Source: Streptomyces sp. BK340
GTDB taxonomy: Bacteria; Actinomycetota; Actinomycetes; Streptomycetales; Streptomycetaceae
Length of the DNA stretch: 64,000 nucleotides
NCBI RefSeq assembly: GCF_007827595.1
Contig: NZ_VISR01000018.1
Span: forward strand, 141,278-205,277
Reading direction: 5' to 3'
How positions within the stretch are numbered: position 1 is the first letter of the stretch; each line of letters begins with the position of its first letter. Positions 36,501-44,809 of the stretch are shown here, piece by piece. Both the position numbers and the translations under genes were made by a program. Under the pieces are notes generated by a model, which did not search any database, was not told the origin of the DNA, and saw only the letters and a program-made list of their open reading frames with translations.

Positions 36501-37283
36501 ATGGACAAGATGACGACTTCCCGCGACGGCACCTCCCTCGCGTACGGAGTGATCGGCCAGGGGCCGACGGTGATCCTGGTGAGCGGCGCGATGTCCACAG
36601 GCGGCACCGTGACGCCCCTGGCGCACCGTCTGGCGGACCGCTGCACGGCCGTCGTCTACGACCGCAGGGGCCGCGGCGAGAGCGGTGACACCACGCCGTA
36701 CGCGGTGCAGCGCGAGGTCGAGGACCTGGCCGCGCTGATCGAGGCGGTGGGCGGTGCGCAGGCGCTGTTCGGGGTCTCCTCGGGTGGTGCGCTGGTGCTG
36801 GAGGCGGCGGCGAGCGGCCTGCCGGTGCGTCAGGCCGCCGTGTACGAGGTGCCGTTCGCGGACTTCCTGGACGGCGGCGCCGAGCGGGAGGCCGCGTACA
36901 AGGAGAACCTGAACCAGGCGCTCGCCGAGGGCCGGCGCGGGGACGCGGTGGAGCTGTTCCTGCGGCTGACGGGCCTGGGCGAGGAGATGATCCGGGGCGC
37001 GCGTCAGTCGCCCATGTGGGCCGGCATGGAGGCCGTCGCACCGAGCCTGGCGTACGACGACGCGGTCATGGGCGACGGCCTGCTGCCGCGCGAGCGGCTG
37101 TCCGGGATCTCCGTGCCGGTCCTCGTGGCCGCGGGCGGGGCGAGCCCCGCGTGGATGCTCGAAGCGAACCGCGCGCTCGCGCAGGCGCTGCCCCAGAGCA
37201 CGTACCAGGTGCTGGAGGGGCAGACCCACATGGTGGAACCGGCGGTCCTCGGCCCGGTGCTGGCCGAGTTCCTCACCCGGTGA
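36501..37283 (+). CDS. Alpha/beta hydrolase
   Basis: 260 residues, single alpha/beta-hydrolase fold. The oxyanion strand is VILVSGAMSTGGTV, the arginine motif VVYDRRGRGESGD, the nucleophile elbow LFGVSSGGALVLEA (GxSxG), and the final His is in EGQTHMVEPAVL. Soluble, with no signal peptide. It could be an esterase or a C-C hydrolase; the substrate is unknown. It is convergent with mnmA, with 9 bp between the stops. Confidence 0.88.
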   Translation: MDKMTTSRDGTSLAYGVIGQGPTVILVSGAMSTGGTVTPLAHRLADRCTAVVYDRRGRGESGDTTPYAVQREVEDLAALIEAVGGAQALFGVSSGGALVLEAAASGLPVRQAAVYEVPFADFLDGGAEREAAYKENLNQALAEGRRGDAVELFLRLTGLGEEMIRGARQSPMWAGMEAVAPSLAYDDAVMGDGLLPRERLSGISVPVLVAAGGASPAWMLEANRALAQALPQSTYQVLEGQTHMVEPAVLGPVLAEFLTR

Positions 37284-37292
37284 GCGGGCCGC

Positions 37293-38423
37293 TCAGACCG
37301 CCGCTGCCGCGGCCCGTACGGTCGACGCGATCGTCGCCGAGCCGACGACGCGCGTGCCGTCGTACAGGACGATCGCCTGGCCCGGGGCGACGCCCCGGAC
37401 CGGCTCGGTGAAGCTGACGCGCAGTTCGCCGTCGACGAGTTCCGCGGTGACCTCGGTCTCGCCGCCGTGGGCACGGAGCTGGGCGGTGTAGGTGCCGGGG
37501 CCGGACGGGGCGCCGCCGCACCAGCGCGGCTTGATCGCCGTCAGCGCGGTGACGTCCAGGGCGGCGGCCGGGCCCACGGTCACGGTGTTGTTCACCGGGG
37601 AGATGTCGAGGACGTAGCGCGGCTTGCCGTCGGCGGCCGGGTTGCCGATGCGCAGCCCCTTGCGCTGGCCGATCGTGAAGCCGTACGCGCCCTCGTGCGT
37701 GCCCACCTTGGCGCCGGACTCGTCGACGATGTCGCCCTCGGCCTTGCCGAGCCGCTGGGCCAGGAAGCCCTGGGTGTCGCCGTCGGCGATGAAGCAGATG
37801 TCGTGCGAGTCGGGCTTCTTGGCGACCGCCAGGCCCCGGCGCTCGGCCTCCGCGCGGATCTCCTCCTTGGTGGTGACCGTGTCGCCGAGCGGGAACAGCG
37901 CGTGGGCGAGCTGCTTCTCGTCCAGGACGCCGAGGACGTACGACTGGTCCTTGGCCATGTCGGAGGCGCGGTGCAGCTCGCGGGAGCCGTCCTCCTTGAC
38001 GATCACCTGCGCGTAGTGGCCGGTGCAGACGGCGTCGAAACCGAGGGCCAGCGCCTTGTCCAGCAGCGCGGCGAACTTGATCTTCTCGTTGCAGCGCAGG
38101 CAGGGGTTCGGGGTGCGGCCGGCCTCGTACTCGGCGATGAAGTCCTCGACGACGTCCTCGCGGAAGCGGTCGGCGAGGTCCCAGACGTAGAACGGGATGC
38201 CGATGACGTCGGCGGCGCGGCGGGCGTCGCGCGAGTCCTCGATGGTGCAGCAGCCCCGCGCGCCGGTGCGGAAGGACTGGGGGTTCGCGGAGAGCGCGAG
38301 ATGGACGCCGGTGACGTCGTGGCCGGCTTCCGCGGCCCGCGCGGCGGCGACGGCGGAGTCGACCCCACCGGACATGGCGGCGAGGACGCGGAGGGGGCGG
38401 GGGCGCTGCGGGGTGTCAGTCAT
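37293..38423 (-). CDS. mnmA: tRNA-specific 2-thiouridylase
   Basis: Thiolates U34 of Lys, Glu and Gln tRNAs, using ATP to adenylate the uridine. 376 residues. The PP-loop SGGVDSAVAAARAAEAGHDV is at the N-terminus. The nucleophilic Cys is in RTPNPCLRCNEKIKF and the second catalytic Cys in SHDICFIADGDTQGF. The GCCTIEDSRDARR insertion near residue 50 is typical of the actinobacterial form. Sulfur normally comes from a cysteine desulfurase; one is encoded 0.8 kb away on the same strand. Confidence 0.96.
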   Translation of the reverse strand: MTDTPQRPRPLRVLAAMSGGVDSAVAAARAAEAGHDVTGVHLALSANPQSFRTGARGCCTIEDSRDARRAADVIGIPFYVWDLADRFREDVVEDFIAEYEAGRTPNPCLRCNEKIKFAALLDKALALGFDAVCTGHYAQVIVKEDGSRELHRASDMAKDQSYVLGVLDEKQLAHALFPLGDTVTTKEEIRAEAERRGLAVAKKPDSHDICFIADGDTQGFLAQRLGKAEGDIVDESGAKVGTHEGAYGFTIGQRKGLRIGNPAADGKPRYVLDISPVNNTVTVGPAAALDVTALTAIKPRWCGGAPSGPGTYTAQLRAHGGETEVTAELVDGELRVSFTEPVRGVAPGQAIVLYDGTRVVGSATIASTVRAAAAAV

Positions 38424-38482
38424 AGCCCTTCCAGAGTACGGGGCGCGGGAACCGCGGCCGCCGGATATCCGTTGACGATCAC

Positions 38483-39157
38483 ATGGGGGTGACGCCTGAG
38501 GAGACGACCGGGGTGCCGGCGAAGGACGGGGACCGGCGGCTGGGGCGGCGTGCCCTGCTCATCGGCGGGGCCGCGGCCGCCGTGGGTACGGCCGTGCTGG
38601 CCCGGGACGAGCTGTCCCGGCTGTGGTGGCGGCTGCCCGGGGTGGAGAAGCGGCGGGTGGCCGGGGCCGTCGACTTCCGGGGCGCGCGCTGGGTGCCGGC
38701 CTCGGCGGCGAACTACCGGCGGGCGGACCGGCCGGACGACTACCGCATCGACCGGGTGGTCATCCATGTCACCCAGGGCGGGTACTCGTCGGCGGTGCAG
38801 GTCTTCCAGGACCCCGCGCACGGTGCGGCGGCGCACTACATCGTGCGCGAGGACGGCCGGATCACCCAGCTGATCCGGGAGCTGGACGTGGCCTTCCACG
38901 CGGGCAACCGGGAGTACAACGAGCGCAGCGTCGGCATCGAGCACGAGGGCTTCGTGGAGGACCCCTCCTCCTTCACGGACGCGATGTACGCGGCCTCTGC
39001 GCGGCTGACGGCGGCGATATGCGGGCGTTACGGCATACCCGTCGACCGGGAGCACGTCATCGGGCACGTGGAGGTGCCGGGGACGGACCACACGGACCCC
39101 GGGCGCCACTGGGACTGGGACCGCTACCTGGGGTTGGTCCGGCGGGCGCGGGCCTGA
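38483..39157 (+). CDS. Tat-exported N-acetylmuramoyl-L-alanine amidase
   Basis: 224 residues. The N-terminus has a twin-arginine signal, RRALLIGGAAAAVGTAVLA, preceded by basic residues. An amidase_2 (T7-lysozyme-like) domain follows, with zinc ligands in VVIHVTQGGYSS (His) and HVIGHVEVPGTDHTDPGRHW (two His and the usual end). AAHYIVREDGRITQL and SVGIEHEGFV are typical. It should cut the amide bond between MurNAc and the stem peptide outside the membrane. It sits alone between mnmA and the cysteine desulfurase gene, both on the other strand. Confidence 0.9.
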   Translation: MGVTPEETTGVPAKDGDRRLGRRALLIGGAAAAVGTAVLARDELSRLWWRLPGVEKRRVAGAVDFRGARWVPASAANYRRADRPDDYRIDRVVIHVTQGGYSSAVQVFQDPAHGAAAHYIVREDGRITQLIRELDVAFHAGNREYNERSVGIEHEGFVEDPSSFTDAMYAASARLTAAICGRYGIPVDREHVIGHVEVPGTDHTDPGRHWDWDRYLGLVRRARA

Positions 39158-39192
39158 GGCGTCACGCCGGGCCCGCACCGGCTGCGCCGCCG

Positions 39193-40362
39193 CTACGTCA
39201 GCCCCGCCGCGCGGGCCCGCTCCACGGCCGGCCCGATCGCCTTGGCGAGGGCGTCGACGTCGGCGTCCGTGGAGGTGTGGCCGAGGGAGAAGCGCAGGGT
39301 GCCGCGGGCCAGGTCCGGGTCGGTGCCGGTGGCCAGCAGGACGTGGCTGGGCTGGGCGACGCCCGCGGTGCAGGCGGAGCCGGTGGAGCACTCGATGCCC
39401 TGGGCGTCCAGCAGGAGCAGCAGGGAGTCGCCCTCGCAGCCCGGGAAGGTGAAGTGGGCGTTGGCCGGGAGGCGGCCCCCGGGTGCCGGGTCGCCGCCGA
39501 GGATGGCGTCCGGCACCGCCGCGCGGACGGCGTCGACCAGCCGGTCCCGCAGGGCGCCGATCTCGCGGGCGAACCGCTCCTGTTGCCCGGCGGCGACGCG
39601 GGCGGCCACCGCGAACGAGGCGACGGCGGGGACGTCGAGGGTGCCGGAGCGGACGTGGCGTTCCTGGCCGCCACCGTGCAGGACGGGTACGGGGGTGTGC
39701 TCGCGGCCGAGAAGCAGCGCCCCGATGCCGTACGGGCCGCCGATCTTGTGGGCCGACACCGTCATCGCGGCGAGGCCGGAGGTGCCGAAGTCGACCGGGA
39801 GCTGCCCGAAGGCCTGGACCGCGTCGGCATGCAGGGGGATGCCGAACTCGCCCGCGACGTCGGCGAGTTCACGGACCGGCAGGATGGTGCCGATCTCGTT
39901 GTTGGCCCACATCACGGTGGCCAGGGCGACGTCCTCGGGGTTGCGGGCGATGGCCTCGCGCAGGGCCTCGGGGTGGACGCGGCCGTAGGAGTCGACGGGG
40001 AGGTACTCGACGGTGGCGCCCTCGTGTTCGCCGAGCCAGTGCACGGCGTCGAGTACGGCGTGGTGCTCGACGGGGCTGGCCAGGACGCGGGTGCGGGCCG
40101 GGTCGGCCTGGCGGCGGGACCAGTACAGGCCCTTCACCGCGAGGTTGTCGGCCTCGGTGCCGCCCGAGGTGAGGACCACCTCGCTGGGGCGGGCGCCCAG
40201 TGCTTCGGCAAGGGTTTCGCGGGACTCCTCGACCGTGCGGCGGGCCCGGCGGCCGGAGGCGTGCAGGGAGGACGCGTTGCCGGTGATGCTCAGCTGGGCG
40301 GTCAGGGCCTCTGCCGCCTCCGGGAGCATCGGTGTCGTGGCGGCGTGGTCGAGGTAAGCCAT
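39193..40362 (-). CDS. Cysteine desulfurase (NifS/IscS type)
   Basis: PLP enzyme that removes sulfur from cysteine as a protein persulfide. 389 residues starting AYLDHAATTPMLPEAAEAL. PLP contacts include TSGGTEADNLAVKG, and the Schiff-base Lys is in SAHKIGGPYGIGALLL. The active Cys is on the loop GIECSTGSACTAGVAQPSHV. Because no Fe-S scaffold genes surround it and mnmA is close by, sulfur delivery to MnmA is a reasonable inference. After its start codon lies a 755-bp gene-free repeat region. Confidence 0.93.
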   Translation of the reverse strand: MAYLDHAATTPMLPEAAEALTAQLSITGNASSLHASGRRARRTVEESRETLAEALGARPSEVVLTSGGTEADNLAVKGLYWSRRQADPARTRVLASPVEHHAVLDAVHWLGEHEGATVEYLPVDSYGRVHPEALREAIARNPEDVALATVMWANNEIGTILPVRELADVAGEFGIPLHADAVQAFGQLPVDFGTSGLAAMTVSAHKIGGPYGIGALLLGREHTPVPVLHGGGQERHVRSGTLDVPAVASFAVAARVAAGQQERFAREIGALRDRLVDAVRAAVPDAILGGDPAPGGRLPANAHFTFPGCEGDSLLLLLDAQGIECSTGSACTAGVAQPSHVLLATGTDPDLARGTLRFSLGHTSTDADVDALAKAIGPAVERARAAGLT

Positions 40363-40452
40363 GGTGAGCCCGATTCTACGAGCCCTTGCGGTGGGGCTTG
40401 CCCACGGAGTGCCGTGCGGCGCCTTGCGGGGGGGACGAGCGCGGCTCGCCTC

Positions 40453-40598
40453 GGCTTCGGGCTCGGCTCATGTCGGTTGCGGGTTCGGCTCATACCGGCT
40501 GCGGGCGCGGCGCCTGGGCTGCAAGTGCGGCCTACGTCGGCTGCGGGTGCGGCTCGCGTGGGCTGCGGGTGCACCTGGCGTGGGCTGCACCTGGCGTC
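40453..40598. repeat. Tandem array of a 22-nt G+C-rich repeat
   Basis: Seven head-to-tail copies beginning GGCTGCGGGTGCGGCTC start at 40453, 40475, 40497, 40517, 40539, 40561 and 40583. Unit lengths are 22, 22, 20, 22, 22, 22 and 16. A 22-base period is not a multiple of three, so the array does not encode a repeat protein. It is the left part of the gene-free region 40363-41117. Confidence 0.8.
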
Positions 40599-40663
40599 GG
40601 TGATGGCATGCCCGGCACTGTCGGCCGTGCCCACCCGTTCCGCCCCGCGGAACGTCTGCCCAC

Positions 40664-41045
40664 GGCGGTCGGCGACATGGCGGCCGGGGGTCCGGCGGAC
40701 GGCGATCGTCGCCACGGCGGCCGACGGCACAGCGGTCGGCGATGCGTCGCCACGAGGTCGGCGGTACAACGGTCGGCGGTCGACAGTGCGTGGCCACGAC
40801 GGTCGGCGACACGGCAGCCAGAAGTCCGGCAGTCGGCGATACGTCACCCCACAGCGGCCGGAAGTCCGGCGGTCGGTGGTGGGTCGCCCCAGCGCAGTCG
40901 GCGGTGCGGCGGTGCGGCGGGTGCCTCGCTGCGGCGGTCGGCGGTACCGGGGACGGCGATGCGGTCGATGGTGCGGCGATGCGTCGCCACGAGGTCGGCG
41001 ATACAGCGGCTCGCGGTGATTCGCCACGGCGGTCGACGGCGCGAC
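40664..41045. repeat. Degenerate repeat block with CGGTCGGCG core
   Basis: About a dozen copies of a core CGGTCGGCG followed by (A/G)T(A/G)C-like sequence, irregularly spaced at 14-40 bases. Two longer units match closely: GATGCGTCGCCACGAGGTCG at 40741 and again at 40978 (both continue for about 20 more bases with few changes), and a unit with GAAGTCCGGC at 40821 and 40861. Open frames cross the block on both strands, but their translations are Arg-rich low complexity, so I judge it non-coding. Confidence 0.7.
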
Positions 41046-41117
41046 GACCTGCGCTGCTGTGCGGCAGTGCCCCGTCGTCCTCGGGGCCCTGGCTTCTTCG
41101 GGTGTTGCCGGTCGGGC

Positions 41118-41396
41118 TCAGAGGCTCCAGGACACCGTGTGGGACATCTCCATGGCGATCGCCAGGACTGCCAGGTCCGCGATGCCCAGGGTCAGGCCCA
41201 GGTAGGCGCGGCCGCGTCGGGTCGTGCCGCGCCAGAGGGCGACCGCGGCCAGGGCGATGGCGATCGGGCCGAGGAAGAGGTTGAGGACGAGCAGGCCGAG
41301 AAGGCCGAGGATGAAGGACGCCACGGCCATCCCGTCGGCGTCCCGCGCCTGCGGGCGGGTGTCGGTGCGGCCGGTGGCCGGTGCAGTGAGTTGCAT
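41118..41396 (-). CDS. DUF4190-type small membrane protein
   Basis: 92 residues: a short polar N-terminus, then two hydrophobic segments (MAVASFILGLLGLLVLNLFL and LGLTLGIADLAVLAIAMEM) with LGPIAIALAAVALWRGTTRR between. This resembles the DUF4190 pattern, found in many Streptomyces membrane proteins of unknown role. It lies downstream of another small membrane-protein gene on the same strand (32 bp apart). Confidence 0.8.
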   Translation of the reverse strand: MQLTAPATGRTDTRPQARDADGMAVASFILGLLGLLVLNLFLGPIAIALAAVALWRGTTRRGRAYLGLTLGIADLAVLAIAMEMSHTVSWSL

Positions 41397-41428
41397 GGTG
41401 CTCAGCTCCTGGAAATCGTTCCGGAAGG

Positions 41429-41596
41429 TCAGTCGACCGAGGTGCCGCGGCGGCGGCTGTGGCGCTCGCGGATCGCGAAGACGGCGAGCCAGGCGGCGAT
41501 GAAAGCGGCCGCGGTGACGGTGACGGTCAGCGGTACGTGAGCGACGGTGCCCAGTACGACGCCGAGCAGCATGAGTGCGACGACGAGGAACAACAT
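41429..41596 (-). CDS. Very small two-TM membrane protein
   Basis: 55 residues: MLFLVVALMLLGVVLGTVAH, a second segment VTVTAAAFIAAWLAVFAI, then a basic Arg-rich tail (RERHSRRRGTSVD). The ATG at 41596 is chosen because a strong GGAGGGGGG lies at suitable distance; a longer frame upstream would cross the operator sites. It is divergent from a TetR gene and probably controlled by it together with the DUF4190 gene. No function is known. Confidence 0.7.
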   Translation of the reverse strand: MLFLVVALMLLGVVLGTVAHVPLTVTVTAAAFIAAWLAVFAIRERHSRRRGTSVD

Positions 41597-41650
41597 GGGA
41601 TCAGATCCCCCCTCCGAGATGCCTTGGGTCTGGCTCCTGTGAAGTTTCGG

Positions 41651-41736
41651 TGAACAGTTGTAGTAACAGTTGTTCACTGACTTTGAGTCTAGCGCCTCCG
41701 GCGGCTTTAAAATTCCAGAGAACAGTTGTTAACTGG
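41651..41736. promoter_or_regulatory. Operator repeats before the TetR gene
   Basis: Three copies of AACAGTTGT(T) occur at 41653, 41665 and 41721. The first two lie inside a wider inverted pair, TGAACA (41651-41656) and TGTTCA (41671-41676). The third belongs to the palindrome CAGTT-GTT-AACTG (41723-41735), ending seven bases before the TetR ATG. TGAACA/TGTTCA resembles sites of DesT-type TetR regulators of lipid genes. The binding protein is inferred from position. Confidence 0.7.
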
Positions 41737-41741
41737 ATGAC

Positions 41742-42368
41742 ATGAGTCACACCCTCGGCATCCGGCAGGCCCAGAAGCAGAAGACCCGGCAGGCTTTCCT
41801 GGACGCGGCGCTCGCGCTGCTGGAGGAGCAGAGCCTGAGCAGCCTCGGTCTGCGCGAGGTCACCCGCGCCGTCGGTGTCGCCCCGACCGCCTTTTACCGG
41901 CACTTCCGCTCCACCGCCGACCTCGGCGTCGCCCTGGTCGACGAGGCTCTGGGCAGCCTGCACCCGATGGTGCGGACGACGGTGTCCACGGCGGGCGACA
42001 GCGAGGAGCGCATCACGCGCGCGATCGAGTTGATCGCGCACCACGTGGACGCCCATCCCGCCCACGTCCGTTTCATCGCCCGCGAGCGGCACGGCGGGGT
42101 GCAGCCCGTGCGCGAGGCCATCCAGTCCCAACTGGCCCGGTTCGCCGAGGAGGTGAAGGCCGAGCTGGCCAAGGACCCGCAGGCCGAAGGCTGGAGCGAC
42201 GACGACGTGCTGATGCTCGCGCATCTCTACGTCGATCAGATGCTCATCACCGCGTCGCTCTTCCTGGAGACCCTGGAGGGATCCACGGACGAGCGGGAGC
42301 GCGTCGCCCAGCTCGCCATCCGGCAGATGCGGCTCATCAGCATCGGCCGCCGGCACTGGCTGGACTGA
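41742..42368 (+). CDS. TetR-family regulator (DesT/FadR-like)
   Basis: 208 residues. The helix-turn-helix spans about residues 12-55: RQAFLDAALALLEEQSLSSL, then VGVAPTAFYRHFRSTADLG. The C-terminal half, ending QLAIRQMRLISIGRRHW, looks like the DesT/FadR branch that senses acyl-CoA; this is a resemblance only. The repressor probably binds the repeats just before its ATG and controls itself and the two divergent small membrane-protein genes. Confidence 0.9.
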   Translation: MSHTLGIRQAQKQKTRQAFLDAALALLEEQSLSSLGLREVTRAVGVAPTAFYRHFRSTADLGVALVDEALGSLHPMVRTTVSTAGDSEERITRAIELIAHHVDAHPAHVRFIARERHGGVQPVREAIQSQLARFAEEVKAELAKDPQAEGWSDDDVLMLAHLYVDQMLITASLFLETLEGSTDERERVAQLAIRQMRLISIGRRHWLD

Positions 42369-42393
42369 CCGGCCACCGGCCGCGGCACACGCG

Positions 42394-42437
42394 CAGGGGG
42401 GCGGTGCGCCCGTCCCGCCGAGCGCACCGCCCCCCTG
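42394..42437. terminator. Bidirectional terminator
   Basis: Perfect 16-bp stem (42394-42409 with 42422-42437) and a 12-base loop, 25 bp after the TetR stop and 36 bp beyond the stop of the convergent lipoprotein gene. Confidence 0.88.
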
Positions 42438-42473
42438 CCGCCGGCCGGCCGTACTGCCGCACGACCCCGTCGA

Positions 42474-42863
42474 TCAGCCCTGCTGAGCCTGTCCCCCGGC
42501 CTGTGCCCCGCCCTGCCCTGCGGCCCGACCACCGCCGGGACCGCCGCAGCCGCCGCCCTGCCCGCCCCCGGGAGCGCCCTGGCCACCGCCTGGGGCGCCG
42601 CTCGGCATGCCCGAGGGCGCACCGCTCGGCGGGGCCGACGGCGACCCGGTCGGCCCGGCCGTGGAGGCACCCGAAGGTGCGCCGGACGGTGCCCCGCTCG
42701 GCCGGCGGCCCGTGCCGCCGGTCGGCATGCCGGACGGCGCCTGGCAGGACTGCCCGCCGGGGTCGCCGCTGGTCGACGAGGAGTCGCCCGAGCCGCACGC
42801 GGTGAGCAGCAGCGGGGACAGCGCCAGCAGGGCTGCGGCGGGGACGAGGCGTGCACGCTTCAT
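42474..42863 (-). CDS. Gly/Pro/Ser-rich lipoprotein
   Basis: 129 residues. The signal peptide ends in a lipobox (ALLALSPLLLTACGSG), so the protein is lipid-anchored outside the cell. The mature part is low-complexity: repeats of PSGAPSGAP and GGGQG types and two further Cys residues (SCQAPSG and GGGCGGPGG). No catalytic domain is seen. It may be a cell-wall linker or spacer protein; this is a guess. It is flanked by a terminator and is a single-gene unit. Confidence 0.7.
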   Translation of the reverse strand: MKRARLVPAAALLALSPLLLTACGSGDSSSTSGDPGGQSCQAPSGMPTGGTGRRPSGAPSGAPSGASTAGPTGSPSAPPSGAPSGMPSGAPGGGQGAPGGGQGGGCGGPGGGRAAGQGGAQAGGQAQQG

Positions 42864-43003
42864 GAGAGTCAGCTCCGCGGAAGATGAGGGAATCCTGAGG
42901 CGGGCACTCAACCAACGGCGGCTGGGGCGTTCTTGGGGCCGCCCTGTCCGACGCCTGTCAACCGGGTAAAGCACACCCCAAGTACCGCCACTCACCTGGG
43001 ATT

Positions 43004-43984
43004 TCACTCCTCGCCCCGGTCCGCCCCCTGGTACACGGCCGTGACAGAGCGGACCGCCCGCAGCAGCTCCGCGCGCGCCTCGGGCGGGTCGAGTATCTCC
43101 ACCTGGTCGGAGAACGCGAGCAGTTGGCGCACGGCGCGCAGCACCGGGTACGACAGCAGCGCGGTGACCCAGTCGCTCTCCCCGTCGTCGTCGGGGAGTC
43201 CGGTCAGCTGCCCGGCGGCCATGCGCTGGAACATGTCGAGCCGCTCGCGTCGGATCCGTACCGTGACGTCGATCCCGTCCTCCGGGCGCTCCTCCACCTG
43301 CCGGCGCAGCACCTCCCAGACATCGGCGAGTTCGACACCGGGCCGGCGCCGCACCGGGTCGTCCAGCAGGCGTGCCGAGCGCACCCGGTCGGCGCGGAAC
43401 AGCCGGGGTGCGCCGCGCCGGTCGGCGACCAGGTACCAGACCCCGGCCTTGGCGACCAGGCCGTACGGGTCCACGGTGTACGTCCGCGGCTCCCGCTCCC
43501 CGCTGTGCCGGTAGCGCAGCCTGAGCCGCCGGTCGCAGAACACCGCATCCTGGAGCACCTCCAGGTCGACGGCCCGCTGCGGGCCGCTGCGCCAGCGGGT
43601 GGCGTCGACCAGGATGCGGCGGCTGGTGACCTCGGCGGCGGGCCGGTGCGGCGCGGGCAGAGCGGCCATCACCTTGCGCAGGGCCGAGCCGAGTGCCGCG
43701 TCGAGGCCGAGTGCGGCGTGGGCGCCCTGGGCGGCGAGGATGAACAGGGCGCGGGACTCGTCCGCGGTGAGGCCGGTGACGTCCGTGCGGAAACCGGCGA
43801 GGAGTTCGATGCCGCCGTGCCGGCCGCGCTCGGCGTACACGGGGACGCCGGAGGCCGACAGGGCCTCGACGTCCCGGTAGATGGTGCGGACCGACACCTC
43901 CAGCCGGTCGGCGAGTTCGTGCGCGGGGACGCGGCCCCGGGTCTGCAGGAGCAGCAGGATCGACAGCAGCCGGTCGGACTTCAC
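43004..43984 (-). CDS. HTH-WYL transcriptional regulator
   Basis: 326 residues. The N-terminal winged helix (DRLLSILLLLQTRGRVPAHE, then SVRTIYRDVEALSASGVPVY) is followed by a WYL domain (DPYGLVAKAGVWYLVADRRG), where the Trp-Tyr-Leu triad is literally present, and a WCX C-terminal extension. WYL regulators sense small ligands or nucleic acids. The GTG at 43984 fits the family start KSDRLL. It is divergent from the DinB-like TIGR03086 gene with a perfect palindrome in the gap, so that gene is the probable target. Confidence 0.9.
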   Translation of the reverse strand: MKSDRLLSILLLLQTRGRVPAHELADRLEVSVRTIYRDVEALSASGVPVYAERGRHGGIELLAGFRTDVTGLTADESRALFILAAQGAHAALGLDAALGSALRKVMAALPAPHRPAAEVTSRRILVDATRWRSGPQRAVDLEVLQDAVFCDRRLRLRYRHSGEREPRTYTVDPYGLVAKAGVWYLVADRRGAPRLFRADRVRSARLLDDPVRRRPGVELADVWEVLRRQVEERPEDGIDVTVRIRRERLDMFQRMAAGQLTGLPDDDGESDWVTALLSYPVLRAVRQLLAFSDQVEILDPPEARAELLRAVRSVTAVYQGADRGEE

Positions 43985-44139
43985 GCCGACAGGATCCCGC
44001 CGGGCGGGCGGCCGGAGCAATTCACGGCGGCGGTGCCGGACCGTACGGGGAGCCCTCTCGTCGGCACCGGCCGGGGCTTGAGGCGGCCGGCGGCCGACCG
44101 GCGGCAGCCGCGGGACCCGACAAAATCCCGACCCGAAAA

Positions 44140-44162
44140 AACCTGACGGAAACTGTCAGGTT
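44140..44162. promoter_or_regulatory. Palindromic operator between the WYL regulator and the TIGR03086 gene
   Basis: Perfect 8-bp arms AACCTGAC and GTCAGGTT with a 7-base centre, 43 bp before the TIGR03086 start and 156 bp before the regulator start. The spacing suits an operator next to the TIGR03086 promoter. The proposed ligand protein is the divergent WYL regulator. Confidence 0.65.
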
Positions 44163-44204
44163 ATCGAGGGAACCTCACTGCACCGACCTACGGAGAGGCA
44201 TCCC

Positions 44205-44795
44205 ATGAACACCATCGACCCGCGCCCCGTCTACACCCGCGCCACCGAGCAGGCGGCCGCGCTCATCAAGACGGTGCGTCCCGATCAGCTCGACGGCCCC
44301 ACGCCCTGTACCGAGTTCGACGTACGGGCCCTGCTGAGCCACATCGTCGGCGGCACCCGGCGGATCGCCGTGGTCGGCGAGGGCGGCGACGGGCTCGCGA
44401 TGCACCCGTTCGCCGACGGCGTCGCGGACGACGGCTGGGCGGCCGCCTACGACGAGGTGCGCGTCCGTGTCCTGAAGGCCTGGGAGGCTGACGAGCGGAT
44501 GACGAGCCCGGTGCGCGTGCCCTGGGGCGAGGTCCCCGGCCACGCGGCGCTCTCCGGCTACGTCATGGAGATCGTGACCCACACCTGGGACCTCTCCGAG
44601 GCCCTCGGCCACCCCGCGGAACTCGACCCGGAGCTGGCCGAGTTCGCGCTGGCCACCGCCCGCCAGGTACTGCCCGACTCCCGTCCGCGCGACGAGAACA
44701 CCCCCTTCGACGCCCGCCACCGGGCAGCCGAGGGTGCGGGCGTCTACGAGCAGCTGGCGGCCTGGATGGGCCGCCGGCCCCTCGACCGGGCCTGA
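44205..44795 (+). CDS. TIGR03086-family protein (DinB/mycothiol maleylpyruvate isomerase fold)
   Basis: 196 residues. The TIGR03086 pattern is clear: PDQLDGPTPCTEFDVRALLS, then the metal-type His in LLSHIVGG, and EIVTHTWDLSEALGHP. This is the DinB/MDMPI-like four-helix bundle, which binds a metal and in some members uses mycothiol. The reaction of this group is unknown. The ATG has GGAGAGG upstream. Possible control by the divergent WYL regulator is suggested by the palindrome before it. Confidence 0.87.
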   Translation: MNTIDPRPVYTRATEQAAALIKTVRPDQLDGPTPCTEFDVRALLSHIVGGTRRIAVVGEGGDGLAMHPFADGVADDGWAAAYDEVRVRVLKAWEADERMTSPVRVPWGEVPGHAALSGYVMEIVTHTWDLSEALGHPAELDPELAEFALATARQVLPDSRPRDENTPFDARHRAAEGAGVYEQLAAWMGRRPLDRA

Positions 44796-44809
44796 CCGGG
44801 CCGTCCCGG

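Noticed and set aside
40363..41117. CRISPR array
   Set aside because: The repeats are short, degenerate, head to tail and lack unique spacers of constant length; no cas genes are nearby.
40386..41540. A plus-strand frame of 384 codons (and minus-strand frames) across the repeat region
   Set aside because: Arg/Gly/Ala-rich translation, a repeat period not divisible by three, no ribosome site, and overlap with two small membrane-protein genes on the other strand.
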